Assembly (NCBI GenBank): GCA_009602735.1
Contig: WELA01008809.1
Coordinates: 1 to 64,000, forward strand
DNA length: 64,000 nucleotides
Direction of reading: 5' to 3'
From: Mesotaenium endlicherianum
Lineage: Eukaryota; Streptophyta; Zygnematophyceae; Zygnematales; Mesotaeniaceae
The translations under genes and the position numbers were made by a program. Positions 36,178 to 45,030 of the stretch are shown here, piece after piece. Under the pieces are notes generated by a model. That model was not told where the DNA came from. It made no database searches and worked only from the letters and a program-made list of their open reading frames with translations. Numbering within the stretch: position 1 is the stretch's first letter; each line of letters opens with the position of its first letter.

Positions 36178-37215
36178 ATGCAAAAAAAACGTACCGACAA
36201 CTTCAGCAAATTTGCCAATAAAAAGAAAGGCAGTGCTATCAAGGAATCCATCCGCCAGGAAAAGAAAAAGATCAAAGCTGAAGCCAGGGTTGCAGGCGAA
36301 GAGTTCCGTAAAAAGAAGCTGGATAAGATGCGTGGAGTGAGTGAAGAAAAGGGAATTAAAAGCCAAAAGTCAGCAATTAAAAGTCAAAAAAAAGAGCCCA
36401 AATCAACTGCCAGCCGTCAGCATGCTGACAATCAGCAATCAGCAATCAGCAATCAGCAACTTCCCAGTCAATCATCAGACATCATGCCGCTGAATAAATT
36501 CATCGCACACGCAGGCGTTTGCGGAAGAAGAGAAGCAGCAGAACTGGTGAAAGAAGGGAAAGTAGTGGTGAATGGTGATAAAATATTTGAACCAGGATAT
36601 AAGGTTTCTGCAAAAGATAAAGTGGTGGTAAAAGGCAAGCAGGTTTTCCTGCAAAAAAATGCCGTTTATGTTTTGCTCAATAAACCAAAAGATTATATCA
36701 CTACCTCGAACGATCCGCAAGGCAGGAAAACCGTGCTGGAGCTTGTTAAAAGCGCTACCACAGAACGCATATATCCGGTGGGTCGTCTCGACAGAAACAC
36801 AACGGGCGTACTCCTGCTTACCAACGACGGCGAGTTGGCGCAAAAACTCACCCACCCTTCTTTTGAAGTTAAAAAAATATACGAAGTAACGCTCGATAAA
36901 CCTGTTACCAAAAAAGACCTGGACACCATTTTATCAGGTGTAACGCTGGAAGACGGTTTTGTATCGGCCGATGCAGTTGGCTATGCCGATACAAAAAGCA
37001 AAAACATTGTGGGTATTGAAATACACAGCGGCCGCAACCGTATCGTGCGCCGCATTTTTGAGCACCTGGGGTACGATGTAAAAGGATTGGATCGCGTGAT
37101 GTTCGCTAATCTCACCAAGAAAAATGTAGATCGCGGCAAATGGCGCTATCTCAACGAAAAAGAAGTGAGACTGTTGAAATTCCTCAACAATTCTTTCATT
37201 AAAAAAACTGTCTAG
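36178..37215 (+). CDS. rRNA pseudouridine synthase, RsuA/RluB family, with repeat-rich N-terminal arm
   Basis: 345 residues. The C-terminal ~240 are a normal RsuA/RluB/E/F enzyme: S4 RNA-binding domain (PLNKFIAHAGVCGRREA) and catalytic domain with Asp205 in GRLDRNTTG. The first ~58 residues are a Lys-rich basic arm. Residues 59-100 (KGIKSQKSAIKSQKK ... ISNQQLPSQ) are low-complexity and encoded by short-word repeat DNA (36352-36477), making the arm far longer than in the enterobacterial enzymes. An internal ATG at the S4 domain (36484, MPLNKF) could give a standard-length enzyme, so the long start is uncertain. The exact rRNA site cannot be told. Confidence 0.88.
   Translation: MQKKRTDNFSKFANKKKGSAIKESIRQEKKKIKAEARVAGEEFRKKKLDKMRGVSEEKGIKSQKSAIKSQKKEPKSTASRQHADNQQSAISNQQLPSQSSDIMPLNKFIAHAGVCGRREAAELVKEGKVVVNGDKIFEPGYKVSAKDKVVVKGKQVFLQKNAVYVLLNKPKDYITTSNDPQGRKTVLELVKSATTERIYPVGRLDRNTTGVLLLTNDGELAQKLTHPSFEVKKIYEVTLDKPVTKKDLDTILSGVTLEDGFVSADAVGYADTKSKNIVGIEIHSGRNRIVRRIFEHLGYDVKGLDRVMFANLTKKNVDRGKWRYLNEKEVRLLKFLNNSFIKKTV
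36352..36477 (+). repeat. Short-word repeats within the pseudouridine synthase gene
   Basis: 36352-36388 is made of AATTAAAAG/CCAAAAGTCAGC words; 36431-36460 is four copies of AATCAGC in tandem. CAAAAGTCAGCA recurs exactly in the nuoD-nuoE spacer. All of it is translated in frame if the long start is used. Confidence 0.65.
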
Positions 37216-37230
37216 AAAAGATCGTTATCC

Positions 37231-37256
37231 TCTAACAACTGCCAACTAACAACTAT
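37231..37256. repeat. CAACTAAC-type word array between two pseudouridine synthase genes
   Basis: TCTAACAACTGCCAACTAAC followed by AACTAT fills the spacer upstream of the 37264 gene. The same words are in the nuo spacers and hisS. Confidence 0.55.
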
Positions 37257-37263
37257 CATCTCC

Positions 37264-37974
37264 ATGAGGCCGGAAATTATTTTCGAGAACGAATATTTTG
37301 TTGCAGTAAACAAACCTGCGGGGCTGCTGAGTATCCCCGATCGTTTGGGACAGGAACTCTCTTTGAAGCAATTACTGAAAGACAGGTACGGCGAAATTTA
37401 CACTGTTCACCGCCTCGATAAAGACACGAGCGGCATCATTGTATTTGCGAAAGATGAAACTACACACAAACAATTATCGCAGTCGTTCGAAGGACGTGAA
37501 GTAGAAAAATATTACCTGGGCCTGGTGCAGGGCATTCCCTTTAACAAACAAGACAGTGTTGACGCTTCCATCATGGAACATCCCGGCAAGACCGGCAAAA
37601 TGATCACGCATGTAAAAGGCAAAGCCTCCCTGACCGATTATGAAGTATTGGAATCGTTCCGCTTATACAGTTGGATGCAATTCCGTATCCATACCGGGCG
37701 TACGCACCAGATCAGGCTGCACATGCAGCACATAGGGCACCCCATTGTGTGCGACGATCTCTATGGCGACGCGCAGCCTGTTCTGCTATCAGCCCTTAAA
37801 AAGAAATTCAAACTTTCCAAAGCCGCGGAAGAAGAAAGGCCTTTGTTGTCACGACTGGCATTGCATTCCCACCGGTTGAGCTTTGATCTCAACGGAGAAC
37901 GTTTTGAACTGGAAGCTGAATTGCCCAAAGAACTCCGCGCATTGCTGCAGCAATTACGCAAGTGGAGTTCCTGA
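37264..37974 (+). CDS. RluA-family pseudouridine synthase
   Basis: 236-residue enzyme without an S4 domain, so of the compact RluA/TruC-like kind. The catalytic motif HRLDKDTSG carries Asp52; RIHTGRTHQIRLHMQHIGHPIVCDDLYG is the second family signature. Target (rRNA or tRNA uridine) unknown. It lies 48 nt after another pseudouridine synthase in the same direction. Its stop abuts that of the convergent amidohydrolase, the two sharing TGATCA. Confidence 0.9.
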   Translation: MRPEIIFENEYFVAVNKPAGLLSIPDRLGQELSLKQLLKDRYGEIYTVHRLDKDTSGIIVFAKDETTHKQLSQSFEGREVEKYYLGLVQGIPFNKQDSVDASIMEHPGKTGKMITHVKGKASLTDYEVLESFRLYSWMQFRIHTGRTHQIRLHMQHIGHPIVCDDLYGDAQPVLLSALKKKFKLSKAAEEERPLLSRLALHSHRLSFDLNGERFELEAELPKELRALLQQLRKWSS

Positions 37975-39252
37975 TCAATCCTGCTTGTATACAACACCAT
38001 TCTTCATTACAAATTTCACTTTCTCCATAGACCGGATGTCTTTTACCGGATCACCATCGATCGCAACAATATCGGCCAGCTTTCCTTTCTCAATCACGCC
38101 CAGGCGATCATCGCCCAGGAGGTCGGCAGCAGAAAGCGTTGCAGCGCGGATGGTTTCCAACGCAGGCATGCCTGCTTCATTCATGTACACAAATTCCATC
38201 CAGTTCTTGCCGTGGGCATAAACACCGGCATCTGTACCAAACGCGATCTTTACGCCTGTCTTGTATGCTTTGGCAAATGTGTTTTGCACTTTAGGTCCGA
38301 TGGCCAATGCCTTGGGGGCAACCAACTCCGGAAAATAGCCGGGCTTTTTGGCCGAATCGGCAACAGATTTTCCTGCAATGATGGTGGGTACATAATAGGT
38401 ACCCATTTTCTTCATCAGCTCCATCGCTTCATCATCCATATAAGTGCCATGTTCAATAGAGTTCACGCCTGCACGTATGGCGCGTTTCATGGCTTCTGCA
38501 CCGTGACAATGCGCCGCCACTTTAAAACCATAGTCTTTTGCCGTTTCTACAATAGCTTTCAGTTCTGCATCTGTGAACTGTGGGTTCTCACCGCTTTTGG
38601 CCACACTCAGCACACCGCCCGATGCAGTGATCTTGATCACATCGCTTCCTTCTTTGTACCGCTGGCGAACGGCTTTCATAGCATCATCGGCGCCGTTGAT
38701 TACGCCGGCAGCCGGACCGGGATCACCCATCAGGTCTCTGCGGTAACCGTTGGTAGGATCTGCATGTCCGCCTGTAGTGGCAATAGCTTTGCCCGCAGTA
38801 TATACACGTGGGCCCACGATCAATCCTTTATTGATGGCATTGCGCAATGAAATATTCACGCCCGACCCACCCAGGTCGCGAACAGTGGTAAACCCGGCCA
38901 TCAGGGTTTTACCGGCAAACACCACCGACTGGAATGCATAGTCTGCCGGGTTATAAGTGAAGGTTTCCATGTACCTGTTGGGACTCGTTTCCGATTCCAG
39001 GTGCACATGCATATCAATCAATCCGGGCATCACCGTTCTGTTCTTCAGATCGATCAGTTTATCGGCAGGGCCGGCATTTACATAACCTTTCTGTACTTCA
39101 GCAATCTTATTACCTTCTGTAATGATGGTCATTTCTTTCAGCAATTGCAGGTGCTGAACATCTACCAGTTGTCCACAATGGATAATGGTGCGTTGCGCCA
39201 GCAGGTTACCGGCCATGCAACTCATAAAAAAGAAAAGTAGCAGTTTTCTCAT
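37975..39252 (-). CDS. Exported amidohydrolase (imidazolonepropionase/prolidase-like)
   Basis: 425 residues with signal peptide MRKLLLFFFMSCMAGNLLAQ. The TIM-barrel metal site is visible: HVHLE (first His pair), Lys region DVIKITASGG, HCHG and IEHGTYMDD (further His ligands) and the final Asp in FGTDAGVYAHG. The closest relatives by motif are imidazolonepropionase-like and Xaa-Pro dipeptidase-type amidohydrolases. The signal peptide points to a periplasmic or secreted enzyme acting on a cyclic amide or dipeptide. Start ATG 39252 is chosen because it begins the signal peptide; the frame is open to 39282. Confidence 0.87.
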   Translation of the reverse strand: MRKLLLFFFMSCMAGNLLAQRTIIHCGQLVDVQHLQLLKEMTIITEGNKIAEVQKGYVNAGPADKLIDLKNRTVMPGLIDMHVHLESETSPNRYMETFTYNPADYAFQSVVFAGKTLMAGFTTVRDLGGSGVNISLRNAINKGLIVGPRVYTAGKAIATTGGHADPTNGYRRDLMGDPGPAAGVINGADDAMKAVRQRYKEGSDVIKITASGGVLSVAKSGENPQFTDAELKAIVETAKDYGFKVAAHCHGAEAMKRAIRAGVNSIEHGTYMDDEAMELMKKMGTYYVPTIIAGKSVADSAKKPGYFPELVAPKALAIGPKVQNTFAKAYKTGVKIAFGTDAGVYAHGKNWMEFVYMNEAGMPALETIRAATLSAADLLGDDRLGVIEKGKLADIVAIDGDPVKDIRSMEKVKFVMKNGVVYKQD

Positions 39253-39280
39253 GGATGATATAGTTTGGTGAAAGTTAATC

Positions 39281-39313
39281 AAAAAAAAGCCCCGGTAATC
39301 AAATTACCAGGGC
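39281..39313 (-). terminator. Intrinsic terminator after the peroxiredoxin gene
   Basis: On the minus strand, stem GCCCTGGTAAT/ATTACCGGGGC (11 bp, one mismatch) is followed by eight T. It ends the peroxiredoxin transcript and isolates the amidohydrolase gene. Confidence 0.85.
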
Positions 39314-39351
39314 CTCAGGCTGAGAACAAAATATCGATTGCTTGCTTATTT

Positions 39352-39987
39352 TTATTTATTAGGCTGTGGCGTATAACGCAGGTAAGGCTTCACCTCTTTC
39401 ACGCCTTTGGGAAATTTCTGGATCGCATCTGCTGTGCTGATAGAGGTAACCACGATCACATCTTCCCCTTCTTTCCAGTCGGCAGGCGTAGCCACGCTGT
39501 AATTGGCTGTCAGTTGCAAAGAGTCAATCACACGCAATACTTCGTGGAAATTCCTTCCGGTTGATGCGGGATAAGTAAGGGTAAGTTTGATTTTTTTATC
39601 CGGACCGATCACAAACAGGGAGCGAACGGTAAATGTTTCTGATGCATTGGGATGGATCATGCCATAAGCATTGGCAATGGATTTATCTTCATCGGCAATG
39701 ATGGGGAAACCAACAGTAACATGCTGCGTTTCGTTGATATCATTCACCCATCCATTGTGTTTATCGAGCGGGTCAACACTCAGCGCCAGCACTTTCACAT
39801 TGCGTTTGGCAAACTCTTCCTGTAAAAGAGCCGTTTTGCCCAATTCAGTGGTGCAAACCGGTGTATAATCGGCAGGGTGGGAAAAAAGAATACCCCATCC
39901 ATTGCCTAAATACTCGTGAAAATCGATATTGCCTGCCGTGGTTACGGCTTTGAAGTTGGGCGCCAGGTCCCCTAAACGTAAACTCAT
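39352..39987 (-). CDS. Peroxiredoxin, 1-Cys/Prx6 type
   Basis: 211-residue thiol peroxidase that reduces hydrogen peroxide and organic peroxides. Peroxidatic Cys45 is in HPADYTPVCTTELG; the long C-terminal domain (WKEGEDVIVVTSISTADAIQKFP) is typical of the Prx6 subfamily. No resolving cysteine is visible, since Cys45 is the only Cys. Start ATG 39987 (MSLRLGDLAPNF); a GTG further up is possible. Monocistronic, with its own terminator. Confidence 0.93.
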   Translation of the reverse strand: MSLRLGDLAPNFKAVTTAGNIDFHEYLGNGWGILFSHPADYTPVCTTELGKTALLQEEFAKRNVKVLALSVDPLDKHNGWVNDINETQHVTVGFPIIADEDKSIANAYGMIHPNASETFTVRSLFVIGPDKKIKLTLTYPASTGRNFHEVLRVIDSLQLTANYSVATPADWKEGEDVIVVTSISTADAIQKFPKGVKEVKPYLRYTPQPNK

Positions 39988-40058
39988 GGTGATTATTTTT
40001 TGGATCACGAAAATACTTATTTCCTACCAAACTGGTAGACTTATTTTAAAAAATATTC

Positions 40059-41222
40059 TTACTCCTTTGCTTTTTTAAGGGTTCTGGCCTTTTTCAGGGC
40101 GGTTTTCCCGAATTTATTCTTTACCTCGTCGATGGCTTTATACAGCTTGTTTTTTCTTTCAGCATCATCAAAAAGGCTGCCCTGGACAGCATGGTTGGTG
40201 AGCTCACTCAACCGCACGCCCAGCAAGCGAACGGACTGTCCTTTGCGGTATAATTGATGGAAGAGTTCTATGGCCTGTGGTATCAGTTCATCATCACGCA
40301 GCGTACGGGAAATGGTTGTTTGTTTTGATGTAGTCTCAAAATCGGGATAACGGATCTTGACGGCGATGCATCCAGCCAGTTTTTCATCTCTTCGTAATTC
40401 AAAGGCCACTCTTTCTGTGAGCCGCACCAATTCACTCAATAAGAAATCTGTATCGGCTGTATTTTCATGGAACGTGTTTTCACTCGATATCGATTTTGCT
40501 TCATGATAAGCGTGTACCTGACTGTTGTGGATGCCCTGCGATCTTTTCCAGAGGTCGGAACCGGTCTTACCCAGTTTCTTCTCGAGTATTGCAACAGGTG
40601 TCTCACTCAGGTCACGTATGGTATGGATGCCCATTGCCTTGAGCAGCAGGAAAGTTTGTTCCCCCACTCCGGGGAATTTGTTCACCGGCAACGGAGCCAG
40701 GAAGTCTTTTTCTTTACCGGGTTGTACAAAAAGATACCCATTGGGCTTGGCTTCATCGGTGGCGATCTTGGCTACCATTTTATTCGCAGCCAAACCAAAT
40801 GAAATGGGTAATTGGGTTTTATCGATGATCTCCTGCCGCAGGTCAATGGTCCATTGATACGGATCGAAGAAGCGGTCCATACCTGTGAGATCGATATAAA
40901 ATTCATCGATCGACGCTTTTTCAAACAAAGGGGCCTTGGCGGCAATGATATCGGTTACCCATTGGGAATAGCGGCGGTATTCTGCATGTGTGCCGCGGAG
41001 TACAACAGCATGCGGACAAAGCTTCATAGCCCTGCTCATCGGCATAGCGCTGCGTACGCCGAATTTCCGTGCTTCGTAACTGCAGGAAGTCACTACGCCT
41101 CTTTCAGGTGTGCCACCCACGATCACTGCTTTGCCTTTCAGGGCGGGCTGCTGCAGCAATTCAACACTCACAAAAAAGGAATCGAGATCGAAATGGGCAA
41201 TATAACGCTGCTGTTCTGCCAT
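40059..41222 (-). CDS. dinB: DNA polymerase IV (Y-family)
   Basis: Error-prone translesion polymerase of 387 residues. IAHFDLDSFFVSVE carries a catalytic Asp near residue 12, and SIDEFYIDLTG carries the second acidic pair. The steric and fingers residues RKFGVRSAMPM, the HhH thumb (PGVGEQTFLLLKAMGI) and a little-finger domain follow. The C-terminal tail is basic rather than a clear clamp-binding box. No SOS box is recognisable; TAACTTAG before the ATG is a near-match to the -7 box. Confidence 0.94.
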   Translation of the reverse strand: MAEQQRYIAHFDLDSFFVSVELLQQPALKGKAVIVGGTPERGVVTSCSYEARKFGVRSAMPMSRAMKLCPHAVVLRGTHAEYRRYSQWVTDIIAAKAPLFEKASIDEFYIDLTGMDRFFDPYQWTIDLRQEIIDKTQLPISFGLAANKMVAKIATDEAKPNGYLFVQPGKEKDFLAPLPVNKFPGVGEQTFLLLKAMGIHTIRDLSETPVAILEKKLGKTGSDLWKRSQGIHNSQVHAYHEAKSISSENTFHENTADTDFLLSELVRLTERVAFELRRDEKLAGCIAVKIRYPDFETTSKQTTISRTLRDDELIPQAIELFHQLYRKGQSVRLLGVRLSELTNHAVQGSLFDDAERKNKLYKAIDEVKNKFGKTALKKARTLKKAKE

Positions 41223-41280
41223 ACGCCTACTAAGTTAATGAGATTTCAAAGGGACTGTATACCACTATCGCGGGAAATGA

Positions 41281-41799
41281 TCAGCGGTAAATATCCAGCA
41301 GTCCGTCCGGCAGTGTAACATGCACTTCTTTTCGTGCATGATCAATGCTGTCCAATGTTTCGGCATGTAAGGGTATCAATGCTTCATTGCCGTTGAGGTT
41401 GATGCGTAACAACACCTGGTGCGGCTGCTCTATCACTTCTTCAATGGGACCCAGATGTTCAGCTTCATCGGTAATGAGTTCAAAGCCCAGCAATGAAATG
41501 GGGGCAGATTTACCGGCCAGCTTGCGGAAATCGGCTTCGGGCAGCCATACATTGCGTGTTGCAAGCCGGTTGGCGGCTTCCTTGGTATGAACGCCCTCCA
41601 GTTTGATATAGGTTTCGGAATGATCTTTCGCTTTTGAAGATTCGATGAAATAAGGCAGGTAAGCGCCTTTCACCTCTTCAACGAAGATGGCTTCCAGCCC
41701 TGCGAAAGTAGTTTTCTTACCCAATGCATGCTTGAGTATCACTTCTCCTTTCAAACCAAAACTGGCTACGATCTTACCAATATGGATATAATCATTCAT
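41281..41799 (-). CDS. rimM: 16S rRNA processing protein RimM
   Basis: 30S-assembly factor of 172 residues acting on the head near S19. N-terminal RimM domain (IHIGKIVASFGLKGEVIL) and C-terminal PRC-barrel (LIPLHAETLDSIDHARKEVHVTLPDGLLDIYR end). ATG 41799 (MNDYIHIGKIV) is chosen; the earlier frame to 41829 runs into the rpsP terminator. It follows rpsP, the usual neighbour. Confidence 0.94.
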   Translation of the reverse strand: MNDYIHIGKIVASFGLKGEVILKHALGKKTTFAGLEAIFVEEVKGAYLPYFIESSKAKDHSETYIKLEGVHTKEAANRLATRNVWLPEADFRKLAGKSAPISLLGFELITDEAEHLGPIEEVIEQPHQVLLRINLNGNEALIPLHAETLDSIDHARKEVHVTLPDGLLDIYR

Positions 41800-41810
41800 G
41801 CAGTAAAAAT

Positions 41811-41842
41811 AAAAACAAAGCCCCAACAATGTCGGGGCTTTG
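41811..41842 (-). terminator. Hairpin terminator between rpsP and rimM
   Basis: Perfect 9-bp stem CAAAGCCCC/GGGGCTTTG, then TTTTTATTTTT on the minus strand. It should stop or attenuate transcription from rpsP into rimM, which is otherwise usually in the same operon. Confidence 0.75.
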
Positions 41843-41861
41843 CAACTATGGTTTCATCCCA

Positions 41862-42320
41862 TTAAGCTTCAGCAGTTCCTTCAGAAGCTTCTTCATGTTT
41901 GCTTTCCACCTTCCTTACTACGGGGGTGTAAGCTTTACGGGCTCTCTGGGCTTTTCTGTGCTCTTCGTTACGACGGGCGATGCTTGCTTCATGCTCACTA
42001 TGCCATGCCTGGAATTTGGTCATTGCAGTAGCATCATCAAACAGTCCCAGTTTCACACCCCTCAGCAGGTGTTTCAGGTACAATACTCCCTTGAAAGAGA
42101 GGATACGGCGAACTGTATCGGTGGGCTGAGCTCCCTTGTGCAACCATTCCAGTGCTTTCTGACGATCGAGCTGGATGGTAGCGGGTACAGTAAGCGGGTT
42201 GTAAGTTCCAATCTTTTGGATGAACTTACCGTCTCTTGGCGCACGTGCATCGGCTACTACAATGAAGTAGAAGGGCCGTTTTTTGCTGCCGTGGCGTTGT
42301 AGTCTCATTTTGACTGCCAT
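41862..42320 (-). CDS. rpsP: 30S ribosomal protein S16
   Basis: Primary binding protein of the small subunit. The first ~85 residues are S16 ([38 protein letters not shown]-type text, then [15 protein letters not shown]). A basic and acidic C-terminal extension of ~65 residues ([29 protein letters not shown] ... [10 protein letters not shown]) makes it 152 residues, nearly twice the Escherichia protein. Such tails are common in this phylum to my knowledge. A good -33/-7 promoter lies upstream. Confidence 0.96.
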   Translation of the reverse strand: MAVKMRLQRHGSKKRPFYFIVVADARAPRDGKFIQKIGTYNPLTVPATIQLDRQKALEWLHKGAQPTDTVRRILSFKGVLYLKHLLRGVKLGLFDDATAMTKFQAWHSEHEASIARRNEEHRKAQRARKAYTPVVRKVESKHEEASEGTAEA

Positions 42321-42370
42321 GTTAAATAGAAATTTAAAGGCGTTAAGAAATTAGTTAACAAATCAGACCG

Positions 42371-42401
42371 CGAAATTAGCCCAAAATCTTAAAAAATCAA
42401 A
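42371..42401 (-). promoter_or_regulatory. -33/-7 promoter of rpsP
   Basis: On the minus strand TTTG (42398-42401), 19 nt, then TAATTTCG (42371-42378): one base off TAnnTTTG with ideal spacing. Best two-element promoter in the window together with that of the 45031 gene. Confidence 0.6.
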
Positions 42402-42438
42402 GTACTAGTCTACCAAACTTGTTATGATTCTGTAAAAA

Positions 42439-43761
42439 CTAACGCCTCATACCGGGGAACTTGCCCCCCATGGGCATATTATTCATCATTTTCATCATCT
42501 GTTTCATCTGCTCAAACTGCTTCATAAAAGCATTCAGTTCCTGGATACTCTTGCCACTGCCTTTGGCGATCCTTTCCCTGCGGGATGGGGTCATTGCATC
42601 GGGATTGGACCTTTCGAATGGGGTCATGGACTGTATCATGGCTTCGATGCCTTTGAAAGCATCGTCGTTGATATCTACATCTTTGATGGCCTTGCCTACA
42701 CCGGGAATCATACCCATGAGGTCTTTCAGATTACCCATTTTTTTTATCTGTGCAAGCTGATCGAGGAAATCCTGGAAATCGAACTGGTTCTTGCGGATCT
42801 TTTTCTCCAGTTTTTTGGCCTCCGCTTCATCGTATTGCGCCTGGGCTTTTTCTACCAGCGTAGTAATATCACCCATGCCCAGGATACGTTGTGCCATCCT
42901 TTCAGGATAGAATACATCCAGTGTATCCATCTTCTCACCACTGCTTACAAACTTGATGGGCTTGTTCACCGTGTACTTGATAGATAAAGCCGCACCACCG
43001 CGTGTATCACCATCGAGCTTGGTAAGCACCACACCGCTGAAATCGAGCCGGTCATTGAAAGCTTTGGCGGTGTTTACTGCGTCTTGTCCGGTCATGGAAT
43101 CCACTACAAACAATATCTCGGCAGGATTCACCGCCTGTTTGATATTGGCCACTTCGGTCATCATCGCTTCATCGATGGCCAGTCGCCCCGCCGTATCGAT
43201 GATGATCACATTCTTATTTTTAGCTTTCGCTTCTTTGATGGCATTTTGGGCAATCGCTACGGCATCTTTGTTTTCCCGTTCACTGTAAATATCCACACCC
43301 ACTTGTTCTGCCAGTACGGTCAACTGGTCAATCGCCGCAGGACGATAGATATCGGCCGCTACCAGCAAGGGGGATTTGCCTTTTTTTGTTTTGAGGTAAT
43401 GCGCGAGCTTACCGGTGAAAGTGGTTTTACCACTACCCTGTAACCCGGCGATGAGTATGATGGCAGGATTACCTGTGATGTTGAACTGCGCTTCGGTGCC
43501 GCCCATGAGCTCGGCGAGTTCGTCTTTCACGATCTTCACCATCAACTGCCCGGGGCTGATGGCATTGATCACTTTCTCTCCTACCGCTTTCTCCTTCACC
43601 TTATCGGTGAACTCTTTGGCTATCTTGAAATTCACATCGGCATCGATGAGTGCCCTGCGGATGTCTTTGACAGTATTGGCAATATTTAAGTCGTTGATGC
43701 GCGCTTCACCGCGGAGGTTCTTAAACGCCGATTCGAGTTTTTCACTGAGTGAATTGAACAT
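42439..43761 (-). CDS. ffh: Signal recognition particle protein Ffh
   Basis: SRP54 GTPase that targets nascent membrane proteins to FtsY. 440 residues: N domain, G domain with GLQGSGKTT (106-114), DTAGRLAID and TKLDGDTRGGAALS, and a methionine-rich M domain ending MKQMMKMMNNMPMGGKFPGMRR in two parts, which binds signal peptides and 4.5S RNA. No SRP RNA gene was seen nearby. It lies upstream of rpsP with a 118-nt spacer. Confidence 0.96.
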   Translation of the reverse strand: MFNSLSEKLESAFKNLRGEARINDLNIANTVKDIRRALIDADVNFKIAKEFTDKVKEKAVGEKVINAISPGQLMVKIVKDELAELMGGTEAQFNITGNPAIILIAGLQGSGKTTFTGKLAHYLKTKKGKSPLLVAADIYRPAAIDQLTVLAEQVGVDIYSERENKDAVAIAQNAIKEAKAKNKNVIIIDTAGRLAIDEAMMTEVANIKQAVNPAEILFVVDSMTGQDAVNTAKAFNDRLDFSGVVLTKLDGDTRGGAALSIKYTVNKPIKFVSSGEKMDTLDVFYPERMAQRILGMGDITTLVEKAQAQYDEAEAKKLEKKIRKNQFDFQDFLDQLAQIKKMGNLKDLMGMIPGVGKAIKDVDINDDAFKGIEAMIQSMTPFERSNPDAMTPSRRERIAKGSGKSIQELNAFMKQFEQMKQMMKMMNNMPMGGKFPGMRR

Positions 43762-43788
43762 GGTACGCTGGTTTCAATCTTTCGCAAA

Positions 43789-43813
43789 TAAAAAATGAAC
43801 CAATCAGGTTCAT
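43789..43813 (-). terminator. Intrinsic terminator after rpoD
   Basis: Stem ATGAACC/GGTTCAT with 5-nt loop, followed by TTTTTT on the minus strand, 36 nt after the rpoD stop. Confidence 0.75.
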
Positions 43814-43848
43814 CTTAAAAAGAGGTGCAAATATAGTGCGAATCGGGC

Positions 43849-44715
43849 TTATCCCAGGTATACCTTTAAATGCTTGCAGCGGCTGGTGCTGCGCAGCTTG
43901 GTAATGGCTTTGTCCTTGATCTGCCGAACCCTTTCCCGGGTAAGGTTGAACCGCTCGCCGATGTCTTCGAGGCTCAACGGGTGGTCTACCCCTATACCAA
44001 AGAAAAAGCAGACCACATCTTTCTGCCTTTCGGTAAGTGTTTTCAGGCTTCTTTCGATCTCCATCCGCAGGGATTCGTGGTGCACCAGTTTTTCATCTGT
44101 TTTCTCTGCATTGGGATTTTCCATCACGTCTATCAGCGTACCATCTTCTCCTTCAGAAAGCGGGGTATCCATGCTCACATGCCGGAAACCTACACTCATG
44201 GTGGCGGCCACTTCTTCCTGGCTGATCTCCAGCATGTCGGCCAGTTCCTGTGGCGTGGGCTCGCGTTCGTATTCCTGCTCCAACTGCTGATATGCTTTGC
44301 TGATGCGGTTGGTGAGCCCTACTTTATTCAAAGGCAACCGCACGATACGGCTCTGTTCGGCCAATGCCTGCAATATGCTTTGCCTGATCCACCATACCGC
44401 ATAAGAAATGAATTTGAAACCCCTTGTCTCATCAAAACGAAGCGCCGCTTTGATAAGTCCCAGGTTGCCTTCGTTGATGAGGTCGGGTAAAGTAAGCCCC
44501 TGGTTCTGGTATTGCTTGGCAACCGATACCACGAAGCGCAGGTTCGATTTTACCAGGCGGTCCAGCGCCCGCTGATCTCCATGACGGATACGCATGGCCA
44601 GTTGTACTTCTTCTTCAGGACTGATCAGATCAACCTTCCCTATCTCCTGTAAATATTTCTCCAGGCTCTGGGACTCACGATTGGTGATGGATTTCGTGAT
44701 TTTTAGCTGACGCAT
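43849..44715 (-). CDS. rpoD: Primary sigma factor, RpoD/SigA of Bacteroidota
   Basis: Housekeeping sigma-70 of 288 residues, beginning [26 protein letters not shown], the typical start of the phylum's primary sigma. Regions present: 1.2, 2 ([37 protein letters not shown]-type core), 3 and 4.2 ([18 protein letters not shown]). Region 1.1 and the non-conserved insert are absent, explaining the small size. This sigma recognises TTTG-N19-TAnnTTTG promoters of the kind seen in the window. A second in-frame ATG lies two codons upstream (44721). Confidence 0.95.
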   Translation of the reverse strand: MRQLKITKSITNRESQSLEKYLQEIGKVDLISPEEEVQLAMRIRHGDQRALDRLVKSNLRFVVSVAKQYQNQGLTLPDLINEGNLGLIKAALRFDETRGFKFISYAVWWIRQSILQALAEQSRIVRLPLNKVGLTNRISKAYQQLEQEYEREPTPQELADMLEISQEEVAATMSVGFRHVSMDTPLSEGEDGTLIDVMENPNAEKTDEKLVHHESLRMEIERSLKTLTERQKDVVCFFFGIGVDHPLSLEDIGERFNLTRERVRQIKDKAITKLRSTSRCKHLKVYLG

Positions 44716-44928
44716 GCTCATAAAAAAGCAAGTTTAAGGTTGTATGGTAGAAGGTTGATTTTGTATAGCGGAAAATGTCCATTATAAACCGCAGACACGC
44801 TGCGGGACTCCTTGCGTCACCTATCTAAAGCAATTTAAGTATTTTTTCGATGCGGTCAAAAAAAATATTCATTGCAATAACCTGAAGCACAATGATTTAT
44901 ACTTCATTTGTCAAATAGGGTATTTTTT

Positions 44929-44945
44929 TGACCCATTGCGGGTCA
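44929..44945. promoter_or_regulatory. Candidate operator TGACCC-N5-GGGTCA
   Basis: Perfect 6-bp-arm palindrome 19 nt before the -33 element of the 45031 gene, placed where an activator or repressor could act. The binding protein is unknown. Confidence 0.3.
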
Positions 44946-44963
44946 CTGTCGACCAAAAAAACA

Positions 44964-44994
44964 TTTGGACGGTGTTGATTATTTAATATTATTG
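44964..44994 (+). promoter_or_regulatory. -33/-7 promoter of the START-like gene
   Basis: TTTG (44964-44967), 19-nt spacer, TATTATTG (44987-44994), one base off TAnnTTTG; 36 nt before ATG 45031. Confidence 0.55.
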
Positions 44995-45030
44995 CAGACC
45001 TGCGATCAAGCTAGGTATAAAGCGAATGTA

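Larger units (their letters stand above)
44722..45030. other. 309-nt intergenic region between rpoD and the START-like gene
   Basis: No coding frame seen. Holds a near-match -7 box for rpoD (TAAACTTG on the minus strand, 44729-44736), a hairpin CCGCAG/CTGCGG (44789-44805), a perfect palindrome TGACCC-N5-GGGTCA (44929-44945) and the promoter of the 45031 gene. Otherwise AT-rich with nothing recognised. Confidence 0.6.
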
